Source of the DNA: Saccharina japonica
Taxonomy: Eukaryota; Sar; Phaeophyceae; Laminariales; Laminariaceae
NCBI GenBank assembly: GCA_008828725.1
Contig: MEHQ01004020.1
Span: 191,001 to 255,000 of the forward strand
Reading direction: 5' to 3'
DNA: 64,000 bases
The position numbers and the translations under genes were made by a program. Below, one piece after another: positions 22,882-35,639 of this stretch. Under the pieces are notes generated by a model, which was not told where the DNA came from, ran no database searches, and worked only from the letters and a program-made list of their open reading frames with translations. Each line of letters begins with the position of its first letter. Position 1 is the first letter of the stretch.

Positions 22882-23679
22882 CAGGTGCAGCCCTTCGGTC
22901 TTGAACCTCTCAGATACTATGACATGCTACTGGGAAGTGAAGATAGAGGCCTTCACGGGTGTAAGTCTGGAGATCGGAGTGGCGACCCGTCGCAGCATCT
23001 ACCGAGGAGGACACAACAGGGACGAGGCGCGTTGCTTGCTTGATTCCGGTCGATACCCTTTGCTGGTAGTACAGAGCTGAAAACGCTTCTTTTTTTGTTT
23101 CAAGGAAAGCCGCCTCTTTTTCGTCGCCGCTGATGTCGCCAATGTGAGTGCAAAGCCTGCGGCACAGCAGATATACCGGGATGCTGAAGTACTCGAGTTG
23201 CTCTTCACGATGTGATCGTTTTGTCACGTTTCTACAGTAGTTTGGGTCTTCTGTCACCTGTCCAATAGGGCGTTACTGAAAGGAAGGCGCTGCTTGTGTC
23301 GAGCGGAACGCATTTCATCGACCTGCCGTTTTTGCGTCATGGAGGCTCGACGTATTGCCAGCATTCCTACTTCTCTTCCTCTGTATTTCTGTTTCATCAT
23401 CCGCATGACAATTTGACTGGCCAATAGGAACACTGCGGGTACCAAATACTTTTATGTGTTTCTCTGTACTAGATGTAGGTGGTGTTTATACCAGTGCCTA
23501 GTTGGGGTTGAAACGCGTCCAGCCTGGTCGATTAAAGCCCCGATGCCTCTGGAAGCTTTACCGAACTCGATGACGGTTACCGGCCGCACGCGAGTGAAGT
23601 CTCCTTTAATCGAAGCGCCTCCTGCTCCGCCCCCATGCCTTTTGGCGCCCCTGCCATCAACATGAAACGTTCATCAAAC

Positions 23680-25040
23680 AGTGCTGGGTTTTCGATTGCT
23701 TTGGGCGTGCCTGCCACGGACCTCGCGTACGCGGCTACGGGTGCAAGTTCAAGGCCGGGGACGTGGTGGGTGTGCTGCTCAATACCGCCAACAACTCCCT
23801 CTACTTTTTCATGCAAGGTACAAAATGTGTACTATATGTGTACAGGCAGACTCTTGGTGGCGCAGAGAACCCGTTTGCTGGAAAAACCTTTTCTGGTGGT
23901 TTGAAGGGCCTTTCTATATTAGCCGCAGCGATGTATATTTCGTATCACTGTAGTGCATGCACGGTGCAGTACAAGTTATGATTTAGGGTGCCAGGTACTC
24001 TGTTGTAACATGGTGTGCCACATTGTAGTATATTGCTCTGTGGTACGAGAGTTGTCAAACACGGGGGACTGCTGGATGTAAAAGAGTAGAACCTTATGGA
24101 GGGCGTCGGATTATATTCGCTGTTCTTTCGCACAGGCAGTATGGGCTCTGTTCGATATGTTCATCATCCTTATCCTTTCTTCTGTACTCCGCTCAGTGCA
24201 CGTTTCTTTCGTACCGATTACCCCATGTCTGCTCATGCCCCGCTATTGGCTATCCCACTAGACTATCGTGTAGAGTGATCTTGACCCTCTAATACTGTTC
24301 TCGTTTTTTTCTGCGTCAAACAACTCGTACTGGCAGAGCGTTTGGACTACCTGCAGGTGCTAGCTGCAACTTATTCGCCGCCACCCTCAGCGCGGCCGCG
24401 ACCTACCGTTGCACCGCTGGAGAGTGACTATGTCGGCTACCGCTTACACTCGCGGTGTTTTGGGGTGTAACGCAAATCGTTCATAGTTAACCCCCTCGAT
24501 TTGGTGCCTCGTGGAATGTCGCATACCCGCGCTCCCCTCCATGCTCTGTTACAGTAGGGCCAGTAGCACCTGCTGCGGCCGAGCGAAACCGTGGCATTGT
24601 TTCCCCTGCGCAGCTATTATATGGCATATTATATCACATGACGGTCTCGGCAGTGCAGGTGCTGGTATTTACTTGCTGTGCAGAGCGATTTGTTTGTTTC
24701 ACTTTCGCCTCAACCACGTCGCCGTCGCAGCCAACCCGTACTACCCTTGTGCCATACCTTTGTCTTGACGCCCTATCCGTCTGACAAAAGGTCGTCCGAT
24801 GCCACTCTTCGTCGCAGTCGCGCCACCACCCTTGCCTCTCGAACCTCTGTACACCTAAACAAGTGCCATTCCACCCGCGGCCCGATTTTTTTTCTGCTCG
24901 CATTTTGACGGTATTTCCGGTGTTGCGGTTATTTTTGCAGGCAAGTGCATGGGAACAGCGTTTCGCAACGTGCGTGCCCCCGCGGGACTAGGCCTCTACC
25001 CGCTCGTCGTGCTGCCCAGTGTACCAAATGAGACCGTGAG
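23680..25040 (+). CDS. SPRY-domain protein, two exons of the SPRY core
   Basis: Exon up to 23817 encodes WVFDCFGRACHGPRVRGYGC, then KFKAGDVVGVLLNTANNSLY and FFMQ. The second exon, 24941-25040, follows TTTTTGCAG and encodes GKCMGTAFRNVRAPAGLGLY, then PLVVLPSVPNETVR. The join is in phase. GYGCKFKAGDVVGVLLN, the FF-G turn and YP-V-L are the signature of SPRY domains, which bind partner proteins in E3 ligases, Ran-binding proteins and COMPASS subunits. The 5' limit of the first exon is uncertain; AAACAG at about 23674-23679 is a possible acceptor. The preceding F-box-like exon suggests an F-box/SPRY protein; that is inference. Confidence 0.8.
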
Positions 25041-25741
25041 GTTGGTCAGACGCCCGGAAGGGGGGGGTGCTTCGTTCCCTTCCCCTGTGAGGTGAGGTTG
25101 GGTTTGGACCCGCTGCCCCGTCGCGTGCAGCTGCATCGTCGCGTGCACTATCAGCAGCTGATAGTTTACCAGGCGGCCTTGTATAGCTTCGACCGAAATT
25201 GGCACGCGTGGGTGTGTATGCATCACATGTGCGTTCGTGTGTGACGCGTTTTCGATGTTGAGACGAGAAGCTGAGGCATACGGGGCGTGAAACCGCAAAA
25301 TAGTGAATCCGGAGGCAAGGCAGGAGCGCCGCGACATGTGCTACATTTGCGTACATGCATTGCCGAGTGGCGAGCTGTTGGACAGCTTGGGTGCTTATGC
25401 GTAACGCCTGGTCGGCGTTAAGCTGTGTATTGCAATTATGAACCGTGCGGGGCGCTGTTTACTTTTGTTATCATCTGTGCTCCGGGAAGTTGACAATACT
25501 CCTTTTAATACACCGCAATATTGAGGTATTGAACGTAGGAACATACAGGGAGCAAGAGACAGGGAGATCAGCGCAGGACAACGTTATTTGATATGGAGAC
25601 TGCAAGGAGAAAACGGTATACCAAATGAAAAACTACGTATATGTTCCGTCCGCTGAAACCCCCGAGCTAATGCTACTTGCTTGGACGGCGCATACGCGGT
25701 GTGTTTGATCATGTCGAAACCGTTTCAGATATTTGTTGCAG

Positions 25742-26938
25742 ACGGAGCGGACATGGCAGCCGCGCATACATCCAAACGACTGGGATATCGTCGTGGAGAC
25801 GTACGATGCTCAGGTGGGAGCGGTGGGACTGCGGTATGCGGTATGCGGTATGCGCCACGTGGTATTGTTCGAAAGCCATCTTACTACGACTCGTGCTCTT
25901 TGCGTGCATCGCGCGGATTATAGACCCATTCCCGCGTCCTCAGCTCGAAGTTGAGGTATCGACGTCCCTCGAGATTAATATAATCGACGGCCACTGGTTA
26001 GCGAGCACCTATCACCACTACTGTAGTGTGTTCCGCATGTCATTCTGGCTTCCCACGCGGACAGAATATCCGACACGTTCCCATTGCACAAACGGTGGTG
26101 GCGGCGGCAGCGGTGCGATCGAGTTGATGTGTGGACATGTCACCCCGCCGTAAAGGCCAACGGGGGGGCGGGGCGAGCCGAGCTCCGATAATACCGCTAA
26201 ATATATTTGATGGTAACGTGGGCTCGTCGCTGAACAGGCCATCTACCGCTTAGGAGGATTGGACCCGGCCTGCACAACGGTGGGCCGTCTGAAAGAGGCG
26301 CTTGTCCAGTGAGTTATCGCCATTTCATTTAGTAGCCTCTACGCTCACCTGGCCGCATGTAGACGTCGCCGGGGTGAGCATTTGAGTCACAGGGCTCGCT
26401 GTACAGCTGGCTATATACACACGTCGTCCGGGCGTACCTTTCGTTTATTTTGCTCTGAATATCGAATGGAGGGAACTCGCCAACTATTCCTACTGTTTTT
26501 ATGAATATGGCCGATCCTGCTGCAGCAGTCCCCTCTTGACGCTTTAAAAATAATGTGAATTGGCAGTAGCCCCCTACCGTTGATTTTGGAGTGCCGGTAG
26601 CCCCGTGTTGATGATGTTGAAGTGTCAGTAGCCCCCTGTTGGTGTTTTTGAAGTGGCAGTAGCGCCCCCTATGGACAAGGTTGAACGAAAAACGATCGTT
26701 TCGCGGCCTTGACCCCCTTTCTCGTGTGGCTTGCCTAAACCCTAACAACAATGAAAATGTAATTGTGTTGATTTTGAAGCTGGCCCAGGGGTAGTCACGT
26801 TCGACCGCCTGATACCGTTCCAATATCGTACCCCCTCGTGCGTTGTCGCCGAACCCCCTCAGGTGCCAAGACATCGACCTGTTCACCCCGGGGCAGCTGG
26901 CACTTCGTATTAAGGGGGCCTTGCTGTTGAACGATTCG
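25742..26938 (+). CDS. Three in-phase exons, RhoGAP-like
   Basis: Exons 25742-25813 (TERTWQPRIHPNDWDIVVET, YDAQ), 26238-26308 (AIYRLGGLDPACTTVGRLKE, ALV) and 26863 to about 26938 (CQDIDLFTPGQLALRIKGAL, LLND) have proper acceptors and matching phases. The sequence IYRLGG...RLKEALxxCQDIDL followed by LALRIKGALLL resembles the start of RhoGAP domains (GxYRxSG, LKxAxxxGxDxDL, then the LK helix), which switch off Rho-family GTPases. The resemblance is partial: the usual SG is GG, and the conserved LPEP motif is not seen here. It may be the 3' part of the SPRY gene, but phase does not join directly to 25040, so at least one exon is missing. Confidence 0.5.
26555..26680. repeat. Degenerate ~40-bp tandem repeat
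   Basis: Three to four units of the type GAAGTGGCAGTAGCCCCCTG, spaced 36-45 bases apart, lie in the intron before the exon at 26863. Confidence 0.7.
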
Positions 26939-27068
26939 GTTGTTCTTAGCACGCTAGGCATTTCCTTTAGCTCTCGAGGTTCACAACTACAGCAGATATA
27001 CCTGTACGTGCCGCACCTAATCAGCTAGCGGGTAGCGGGGCAAGGCCCAGCTTGGCAAAAGGTGTTCC

Positions 27069-29150
27069 ATGGCAGGCGACGGCATTACTCGCATGTTGTC
27101 GGGGTATCGGCTACCGCTTGTCGCGCTTGCTGGTGGTATTTATACGGATGGTCTACTGACTCCCTCTACGGTCAGGTCGTGGCCGATGATGCCCGTGTCC
27201 GCTGCCAAACGCAACATAAACCTCTTCACTGAGGTGCTTTTGTGGCGCCGGTTTGGAGGTTTTGAGCGATGTTTCGATGAGAAAAGGCGCTAGGGGATTA
27301 GTAGTAAACACAGTCAATGGGGGTCGTAAAAACAGAAATGCCAAGGAGGTGAACTTGTCACCTCTGTATAAATAGTCAATAATGTCGCCTTACTTTTGTT
27401 TGTCACAACTGTGCCATGGCTGTACTGTATGTAGTGTTGGACTGTATATGATAATGTATGTCGCACAACATGTAGTAGTGTTTGTCGCATGTTACGTAAC
27501 TTAACGTACCGGCCTCTGGGTATGGAGACCTGGCATCTGCGTGTCCACACTTCGCCCCCCCCCCCCCCAAATGGACCTATAATACGACATCCCCAGTTCG
27601 AGAAGCTAAGTGGTGTACCGCGGGGTTTTCCATCGTTTACGAACAACAGTTTGTTTACATCCACAGTTTGTAGCGACCTGGTTCGCGCCGTTCCTGCACG
27701 GCACAGTTTGTGGCCGGAGGCGTGTTTTACCTACAGTGCAATTCCTCCGTTTACACGTGAACGGTGTACACCTGACGTACCTTCAGTGCCTCCGAGCCTG
27801 GATGGAAGGACCAAACGCCTGCCCAAGCTTTTTGTTGATCAAGACAGCAATATGTATCAGTGTCAAGTTGTGTCCGCTGTCGGTTGCTATCTAACGAGTT
27901 TCGACAAATTTCTTGATCGACCTTTTCGAGGTAGGTTCTGATCTGGCAAAATCAATCAAACAGGCTCTACGCGCGTCTTCTCTCAAACGATCCCAAATAA
28001 CAAACACCCCCATATTGCAACGGAACCGCTTAGCTAAACCGCCCACCATCAACCGGCACCACAGATTTCGGATGCCCTGTGCATTGACTTGTCGCATCTA
28101 TGTGACAGATATTCTGTTCTTGTCTATCGATTTCTGAGCAACTCTTGACGACCAAATATCATTTTTTCAGGTCATGTCTTGTTTGGTCAACCCACCCACT
28201 ACGCTTGACCTTTCACGTCTGCTTTTCAGCAAACGCCCCAAAGCGATGGGCTCCCCAATCCGACGAACTAGCTAACGCGATCACCATAGGCGGGTTGGTT
28301 GTAGTGGAGTGCATACACCTTCGCAGGCGTTATGAAGCATTATTGGCTTAGAGAGGTTGGACATCAAGGCCCACTCTCCTTCGTTCTATCCTCTAGTGCA
28401 GCGGACATTACATATATCATCCGACCGTGGGGCTGTCACGTCATCCAGACTTGAGACTTAGAAACAGGTATCTCGGGTTATCGGGTGATCTGTTGGTGGA
28501 GCGGCGGTAAAAAAATGCCAACTCGAACACTACGATTTGAAAATACTCGTGTGTCCCACCACGGCTATCTTAATTTTCCCCGTGATCAGCTCGCGTAGTG
28601 GAACCTCACCACGGACCGCCAACAGAAGTTCTACGAATTTGTTCGCGAGATTTGGACGGGAAGCCGCCGTGGGATACACCGAAGTTGCACGAAATACCAC
28701 GCGTGAGGCGTGAGGGCCCTGTGATACCTAGATTCTTTTGGAGACGCCGCGAGCTCCTCTCCGCTCCTCTCCGCTCATCTCCGCTCCGCCAGCCGTTGTG
28801 CATCGGGCAGAAGACAGCGCGATCTTTTTCGGTCTAGGGACGCCCGCGACGTAAACATCGAGCATTTCAGCGCTTATGGTATGTGCGGAAATCGTTCGAA
28901 GCCACCACCATCTGATCCCGGGTTGTATTCGTGCCAGAAGTAAGCCCCTGCGCCGAGGATGGTGTCGCTGAATCGACTGTCTTAAGTTTGATCAGCGACA
29001 CATTATGGCCGTACCTCAGAGACATGAAGCAGGCGCTCTTGTCACGAGCTAAACTAGTTTCCCCTCTAACGGCACCGACGCGCATGCGGTGGCACAGCAG
29101 ATACTCTATTACTGCGGACAATGTAAGGGCGCGCCGGGCCACAACGGCAG
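27069..29150. other. Weak exon candidates only
   Basis: Possible coding pieces are near 27140-27230 (SLYGQVVADDARVRCQT in one frame), 27795-27860 and 28230-28330 (SDELANAITIGGLVVVEC), none with a family match. A poly-C run lies at 27557-27571. No RNA gene was seen. Confidence 0.3.
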
Positions 29151-29250
29151 ATCGTTCCGCCGGGCATGTTGGGGGCCTGTGTCGAGCTTCGAGGTCCCAT
29201 GATAGTCGCAGAAGGCAATTCCACCCCGGCCGCCCTGTTCACCCCTTCAG
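29151..29250 (+). CDS. Unidentified exon candidate
   Basis: After CGGCAG the frame reads IVPPGMLGACVELRGPMIVA, then EGNSTPAALFTPS with good codon bias. The open frame then runs into sequence resembling the TTAACCC MITE family at 29240-29328, so the true end is unclear. Confidence 0.45.
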
Positions 29251-29328
29251 AACCGCACCCACGTGTTTGGAGACAAATGAACTGGAATTAGAGTGGGACC
29301 ATTTTACGGTGGTAGCAAGGGTAACCGA
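29240..29328 (+). mobile_element. Degenerate TTAACCC-family MITE
   Basis: Same length and order as the 22794 copy, sharing CTGGAATTAGAGTGG and AAGGGTAA. The terminal TTAA words have drifted. Confidence 0.45.
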
Positions 29329-29378
29329 TGGCTAGCAACAGTAATGCTTTCGATCCCCAATCGCCCGACGAGCATGTA

Positions 29379-29546
29379 GGCGTTGATTTTCGGTGACATG
29401 GCATACAGAGGATACACCGGCGTCACAGTTACTCACTTGTTGCGTGGTGCCGATGGGCAAGTACTGCGGGACGTTGTGGGTGTCGTTCAGATTGGCACGG
29501 GGCTTGCAGCGGGCCACTTAAACTCGACGGAGGGCGTCTTCGCCCG
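29379..29546 (+). CDS. Unidentified exon, strong
   Basis: From an acceptor near 29378 to a GTAAGA donor at 29547 the frame reads ALIFGDMAYRGYTGVTVTHL, then LRGADGQVLRDVVGVVQIGT, then GLAAGHLNSTEGVFA. It is long, open and well biased. I do not recognise the family. It probably belongs with the exon at 30211-30345, although the phases (2 and 0) require at least one more exon between them. Confidence 0.5.
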
Positions 29547-30210
29547 GTAAGAAACGTAACTGGCCCAGACTAAGCAGCTTGGCCGCCAGGGGGCAAGCAC
29601 TCGGAGTTGCTTCGTTGGACGAGGGGCCGATCGCGCAATCGGGAATGGAGCTGGTTCAAGTTAAAGGAAGTTTCGCTGTGGGAACCTTGGCGTCAGTGCC
29701 GGCGATATTGTAGACCGGCATTCATCTACCGACGGAATTCATAGAAACTTGTCACAAAGCGCGTTATCCACCGTTGAATTCCTAAATCTCGGGGTTTCAA
29801 GCGGGACACTGGGAGGGCGCGTTGTTCACGCACGCAGTCGCACGAGCAATGTTTTTGGTCGGCTTTCAGAACGCCTAACTCCAGATGGTCACGGTCACGC
29901 CTCTGACCCCATTGGGCCTAGGGGAGTTCAAAGACGGCGAGGAGAAGGCAAGGAGGGGAATTCGTATGCATGTCGTTCGGAGCTAAGCCGGTTGCTAAAC
30001 TGCCGGGTGTTTCCGCATGTAACTTCCATTTGTGAACATTGCTAAGAGTCCACCAATAATAATCCCGTCAGGGAAAATGAGCTCGACGCCTACACCAAGC
30101 GGCAAGACGAGCCATTACGGTCGCTGCGGTCACGGTTTGCCAACCGACGGTGGCGGCATCCTAGAGGTAATTTATGATTTTTCGTTTGCGCTGTTGTTTC
30201 GGCATTCCAG

Positions 30211-30345
30211 GGCGTGCGGGTAGGTGGCGAGGAGGTCAACCCGTTGCTGCACTCGAAGGTGGCAATCCGCGATCTTGCCAGACGTTTCCAGCGCCTTATA
30301 GGCGAGCCCTACCAAAAGCTGCACGGGTGCTTCATTACCAACCCG
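30211..30345 (+). CDS. Unidentified 45-codon exon, strong
   Basis: Bounded by TTCCAG and GTTTTG, phase 0 at both ends. It encodes GVRVGGEEVNPLLHSKVAIR, then DLARRFQRLIGEPYQKLHGC, then FITNP. It looks like a globular, helical segment. No family assigned. Confidence 0.6.
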
Positions 30346-30950
30346 GTTTTGCCCTCATTGATATCTAGCGGAGTTTGGTGGACCCCGAAATCGCGTGGCG
30401 TGACTGATGTATGCGATATAATACCAGCTTGAGTTCAATGGGAGCAACTCATACCCGAAAGGTGTGTTCGTAGATTGCAAATCTGGATGCCCTGACTGCC
30501 CCGCAGTCTGATGAGATATTTCAAGGTCGTTGCATTAGAGGACAGAGCGAGAGAGAGAGAGCAGAGAGAGAGCGGAGTGCTCGAACTCTCGTCCCGCACG
30601 AGGCAAGAATTCCATAATAACGCCTGCGAATATCTACGCAACCCTCTCCAACTTTTGTAACCGTCGTTGCTGACACGATCCAAACCAACAAGGTGGACGC
30701 GTGCAATGATAGAGGTGGCATTTTTTGGTTGAAACGTTTTCTGCATGACGGTTATGCTTCTTAACCCCAAATCGTTGGAATTTGGTTTTTGTGTTGCGAT
30801 ATTTTTCGTTTTATGCTTAAGGCCAGGCCTAAGGCCATAGGACTGTTCATCGGGTAGCGCTTTTGCTTCTCTCCGAAACCAGGGTTTTGGTGAGGTATAT
30901 ATAGAGCTCCTCAAGTGACCACCCTCGGAAAATAAATGGTTCGCCTCTAC

Positions 30951-31060
30951 GCCTTTACACCTTTACACCTTTACACCTTTACACCTTTACACCTTTACAC
31001 CTTTACACCTTTACACCTTTACACCTTTACACCTTTACACCTTTACACCTTTACACCTCT
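30951..31060. repeat. 9-bp tandem repeat (CTTTACACC)
   Basis: About 12 perfect copies. A stray ACACCTCTAGT motif beside it recurs near 31175. Open frames through it are artefacts of the multiple-of-three unit. Confidence 0.95.
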
Positions 31061-31205
31061 AGTGTCTAGTACGAGTATGTATTTCGTAGACACACGCCAC
31101 CACTCACTCAAACACGCACCCTCTTCTTGAACATCCAAGGTGATCGTATCGACCACAAAGACTGGGTGATGCACCTTTACACCTCTAGTCTATTACTGTA
31201 ATAGC

Positions 31206-31526
31206 ATGCGTCGGTATCACCCATTTGCTGACCCCATACATGAAAAACATGTAGACTATGAGTTGCTGGGCGCGGAAGCGTTTAAGCAAGGGAGGCACGG
31301 GCACGTGGTTGACATGTCTCGGCGAGGTGGCCCAAGGTCCACCACGGGGGTAAGGGTTATTTGGGCAGCGATTGAAGCGGACGACCGTCGGCCAAAGGGC
31401 CCACGACAATGCGCGGAACTGTCAAGTAATGCTAGCTGGTGTCACAGGAAAGGCGCGCGTATGTCGTGTGAGACATACTGGATCTACACGAGGATCAAGG
31501 AGCAGGAGGAGATATATCCTCAGTAA
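31206..31526 (+). CDS. Open frame of uncertain status, 106 codons
   Basis: Begins MRRYHPFADPIHEKHVDYEL and ends YWIYTRIKEQEEIYPQ before TAA. It is the longest + frame in the area and has fair bias at both ends, but a less natural middle. It could be two exons with an intron that happens to stay open. No family recognised. Confidence 0.3.
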   Translation: MRRYHPFADPIHEKHVDYELLGAEAFKQGRHGHVVDMSRRGGPRSTTGVRVIWAAIEADDRRPKGPRQCAELSSNASWCHRKGARMSCETYWIYTRIKEQEEIYPQ

Positions 31527-31991
31527 TGCGCTCAACCAAGTCGTGGGATTTTGAAGAGGGGGGGGGGGTACCGATACCGCCTCACGACCGTGGTGAGGTT
31601 CGTTGCTAACAAGCGGCAGAGGTCGGGTCTTGAGGTTTAACGATTCCTCAATATTGGCTGTTGACGATTGTCTTGGGGCAAAACTCCTCTCCGAGAGAAC
31701 GACGAGGCCCAACTGCACTACGACAGACGCGTGCTGCGATTTAGGCGACACTTTTTGGCGGTCACGCTCTGACTGAAGGACCCACCGCCTAAGCAGCTAC
31801 CCAATGTCTTTGGACTGTCATTATTAATACTCTAGTGTCTTACAACATTATCCGTTGTACACGTGAGGTGACAGGGTGGTTCTTACTGGCTTGGTCTCCG
31901 TAATGTGTTGGGTGGGGTAGAGAGTTCCTCCAGTGATAAGCCTCGCCACTTTTGGGAGCTGCCCCGACCGAAGTATGCGTCTGAAGGGCCT

Positions 31992-32131
31992 TGGTCTATG
32001 CAGTACAGTCATATACGTCCTTTGTCGCGATACCGGTACTGGACGAACGCCCCCTTCTCCGTGGTCTACGCAGTACGTCCAGATACGCCCTTTGTCACGA
32101 TACCAGTATTGAACGAAGGCCTCCTTCTCGA
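31992..32131. repeat. 70-bp tandem duplication
   Basis: Two units starting GGTCTATGCAGTAC and GGTCTACGCAGTAC, 70 bases apart, with several differences. No gene is supported from here to about 33.8 kb. Confidence 0.75.
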
Positions 32132-33839
32132 CGCGTGGGGCCGGGTGTGGGTCTGGGCGTTTAGGAGCGGACGTTACAACAACTATTTCACCAACCACCT
32201 CGGTTCAGCGGCACATTCTGCGAATGTACAGGACAGTCCACGGGGGTGGCGGCTGCTGATGTTTCACACATCTGCAGTCATCGACGCGTGGAAAGACTCA
32301 ATATTAGAGTGCAACCTCGACTCTGCGTGGGGAAAAATTCCTGTCGAGGATATAAGTGCTGACAGCACGTCAGAGGTGAAATGTGATTGAGGAAGTATTC
32401 AGTCTACAGTCTGCAGGACAGAGTCCACAATATACAATACGCCACCCTACACGGCCTTCTGTCTCGAAGATGGTTACGTTGTCTGCCTCGTAACATCTTG
32501 TCGATACCAACTCGTCAAGGCTGACTTCCTCGAGAAATATCCCGAGGATGTTGTTGCACGACGGGGCTATAGCTAAATTTTACATACCAGCTGGCACACT
32601 GACCGCTGAAATATTTCAAGACTTCTCAACGGGTGCTTGTGTAGATTAAGATCAGGAAAACGCATGGTGATATGTTGGAGCGTCTGGCGGTCACCAAAAT
32701 ATACAACCCTGTCAGCCGTAGGATGTCTGTGCTTCTCTCACATTGCCCCATCGCGCCCCGTCCGGGAAGGTGTAGACGTTATTCTGCGCATGAGGTGCCT
32801 TGGCGGGATACGCTTGCATACAAATACCACCCTCCATCGCCTCGCATCACACCGGTAACCGACAAAACGCCTCGTGTCTTTCCGTCCAAAGCAATTCCTT
32901 TATTGAGGAATTCGGGAGGTGCTCGTCGATATGATAGGCCGAACGGGGTTTGGTTTACTGGTCTTAAACGGTGATTGGATTATTAGGTCGGAACACCAAC
33001 GGCATGTTTGAGTTGTCACCTCCATCAAGGGGTCGTGTCCACGTTAGGCATGCTGTCACTGCAGCAGGGTTCATAAGCCTACCGAGTCGCTGGCCTGTAT
33101 CGAAGTCGTCTGCGCACGTATAATCATATACACTATTCGATTTGTGGAATGTAACAAGGGTCTGTACGCTCGCATCAAGTTGCATGCAAGCTTATAGGCC
33201 CTTGAATAGAATAACCTAACAGTTGGATGCACTTGTGCGATTTTATAACACTTGGGTTTACACAGCAGTTAGTAGCCAGTACTCAAACACCAAGTTGCTG
33301 ATCGGTATCGTCACCTGCAGCGAGTTGGTTACAACAACTCAAACTGCTACGCAGCCCGAGCAGTGTAGCATGCTCCATAACGATGAAGTAGATATGTGGC
33401 ATAGTCCATCATCGTTAGATACAATTCAGAGCACTATCTAGGGAGAACCTCAACTGATGAGTGTGACAATCGGGGTCACCGGAGTCATCGGGTTTTCTTT
33501 TCGCTGATCCAGACTCGTATTCGTGTTTGGTTTTGTTTTAATCGAGCTGAGACGAGCGAGCATGCTCCACGCACACCCCCTCACTTCTTCTCTTTTTCTT
33601 CTCCTCCTCATCTCGTCCTCTTGGACGAACCGATAATCAATGAATCATGCTTTGAGCGCCGGTCTTTCACATGCTCTTCAGAACCGGAGCTTACACGATA
33701 TCTTGTCGATTGGCACCAGGTAATAATATTAATAGTGTCCTCTCCTGCGCCTGGTCTAGCTCAGAAGCCGTATATACCACCCGCCCAATACGAAGATCCC
33801 GCTATTAGGTTAATGAGCCTTCGGCATTCGTAGACAGTC

Positions 33840-34090
33840 CAGAGCCGCGGGCCATCAGCATTGTCGAAAACAACAACGCCTGAGGCCTGGACTGCTGCGA
33901 CTATTGTGAGCTTCTCCACCGAGCTGCTACGATCATCATGATCATCTGGAGCTGCTGTGCGACGAACGACGACGGACAAGAAGAAGAGCTACAATATTAT
34001 GGAGCTGCCGCGGCAACCGATATCGGGAGCTGCTGCCACAAAGGACTGCACGCAGCGACCACGATCATCGCCATCTGGAGTTGCAAACTT
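33840..34090. repeat. Degenerate ~50-bp repeat family, upstream cluster
   Basis: Repeated GGAGCTGCTG and GATCATCATCTGGAG-like words match the cluster at 35640-36120 and the arms of the large palindrome (42660-43100, 45850-46310). Confidence 0.5.
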
Positions 34091-34499
34091 TGAGGAGTAC
34101 AACGTACAACGTACTACCAGATACAGTAGTACTTTTGCTGTGCTGCGCACTTGTGCACTGAACCTGGAAAGTGAGTACGCTCGTACGCCCTGCAAATCGT
34201 GCGGAGCGTTTTGTTTTTACTCTACAGCACTGTACAGTAGTGCGTTTTATTTAGCGTACAAGGCGGAGCGATTCTTTTGGCTCGAGTACATTTGGCTGAA
34301 ACAACGGAGTCCGCTTCGATGCACCATAATCGACTACCTTGATGTGTACGTGACGGGTTTGTTCGAGACTACTATCACTGCTGCTGCACTGCTGGTGGTA
34401 GAGTATGAACGGCTACGAACGGGCGAACAACACCGCGGGGGTCCATCGAATCGAATGCGGATACTTCGCTGCTGCCACTTACGAGAGGAACAACAACTA

Positions 34500-35600
34500 C
34501 GCTGAAACATGGGTGATTTCAACACGAATGGCATTTTCAACGCATTAAGGGGTATGTAGCCTTTCAGTGGTATATACGAACGCCGAGCACTATTATGTTG
34601 TTACAATAAGGCCTGCTTCAAGCTGAGCATCGCCTGTCCAGGTGTGTTTCGCATGTTGGATGCGCAAGCCAGCCTCGGCATTACGACGCCAGGGGCGAAA
34701 ACTTCACTCGAGCAACGCCAAGCCGCGCATGGCAGAGCCAACCAGGACCTGTTTGCCATCCTCTACTTGATCCCCAAGAAACCGGCGGGCTCTGCCGGAG
34801 ACGAAACACGCAGAAAACGCACGCGGGACCCGCGGGTCCGGACGTAAAGGCGGTAAAGAAGCTGGAGTCGAAAATACTTTAAGCTCACCAACGAGACTAT
34901 ACGCAACCACACAGGAGGCAATCGCGACTACGCCTATGAGCATGGCGCCGGGACAAGACCCCGAAAACTACATCAACGCGCTCACGCGACTGCGCAACCT
35001 ACTGACTGAGATGGAGGAGTCGATCACGGACAGGTAGTTCAACGATATCGTTCTCCAAGGTCTAACGTTGGAGTACCCGAGCGTCAAACTGCTGACGACC
35101 TGGAAGAACCGAGCCTTCGATCTCACGAAGATTCAGTCTGTACCAAGTCTGTACTACTACTGTAGAGTACGTCACAGTTACCTGGACGGGTTATCGGGAA
35201 ACAAGACGGAAAGGATTGCTGGACGCGGCACGGCTACGACAGCACCATCTGCACCACCTGCTCCCAGTTATATAATCTGCCACAACTGCGACAAGGCAAG
35301 CAACTACAGGCGGGGCTGCGTCGTGCCTGCCGAGGCCCACGGGAAAAGCAACAAGCCCACCAGCCAGCCCGCCAGCCAGAAGAAGAAATCCGGATCAGGG
35401 GGTAGTGCCGGGTAATAGCTGCGCACTGCATATAAGATGACCCCACGTACGGACGCCGGATGCTCCGCGCAAGGGGCTCCGCGCTCACAAACGAGTAGTA
35501 CGCACACAGCGGCTGTAACGGGAGCCCAAATACTACCAGATGACACCGAAAATAAGCAGGTTGTAAATATTGACGACGGCTTGGATAAGGGCTTCACATG
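34500..35600 (+). mobile_element. Ty1/copia gag fossil
   Basis: An LTR-retroelement relic of the Ty1/copia family. Its parts are the gag region with a copia-type capsid-like segment, a zinc-knuckle region near 35270-35320 and a Lys/Gly/Ser-rich stretch. No protease, integrase or reverse transcriptase follows, and no clear LTR pair was found. It is broken, with several breaks, and looks old. It is bracketed by clusters of the ~50-bp degenerate repeat. Confidence 0.7.
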
Positions 35601-35639
35601 TTAATAATAGCTTGTGAACACGCAACAAGAACAGCCGGC

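Noticed and set aside
30936-31130. Frame encoding LYTFTPLH repeats
   Set aside because: Product of a 9-base tandem repeat.
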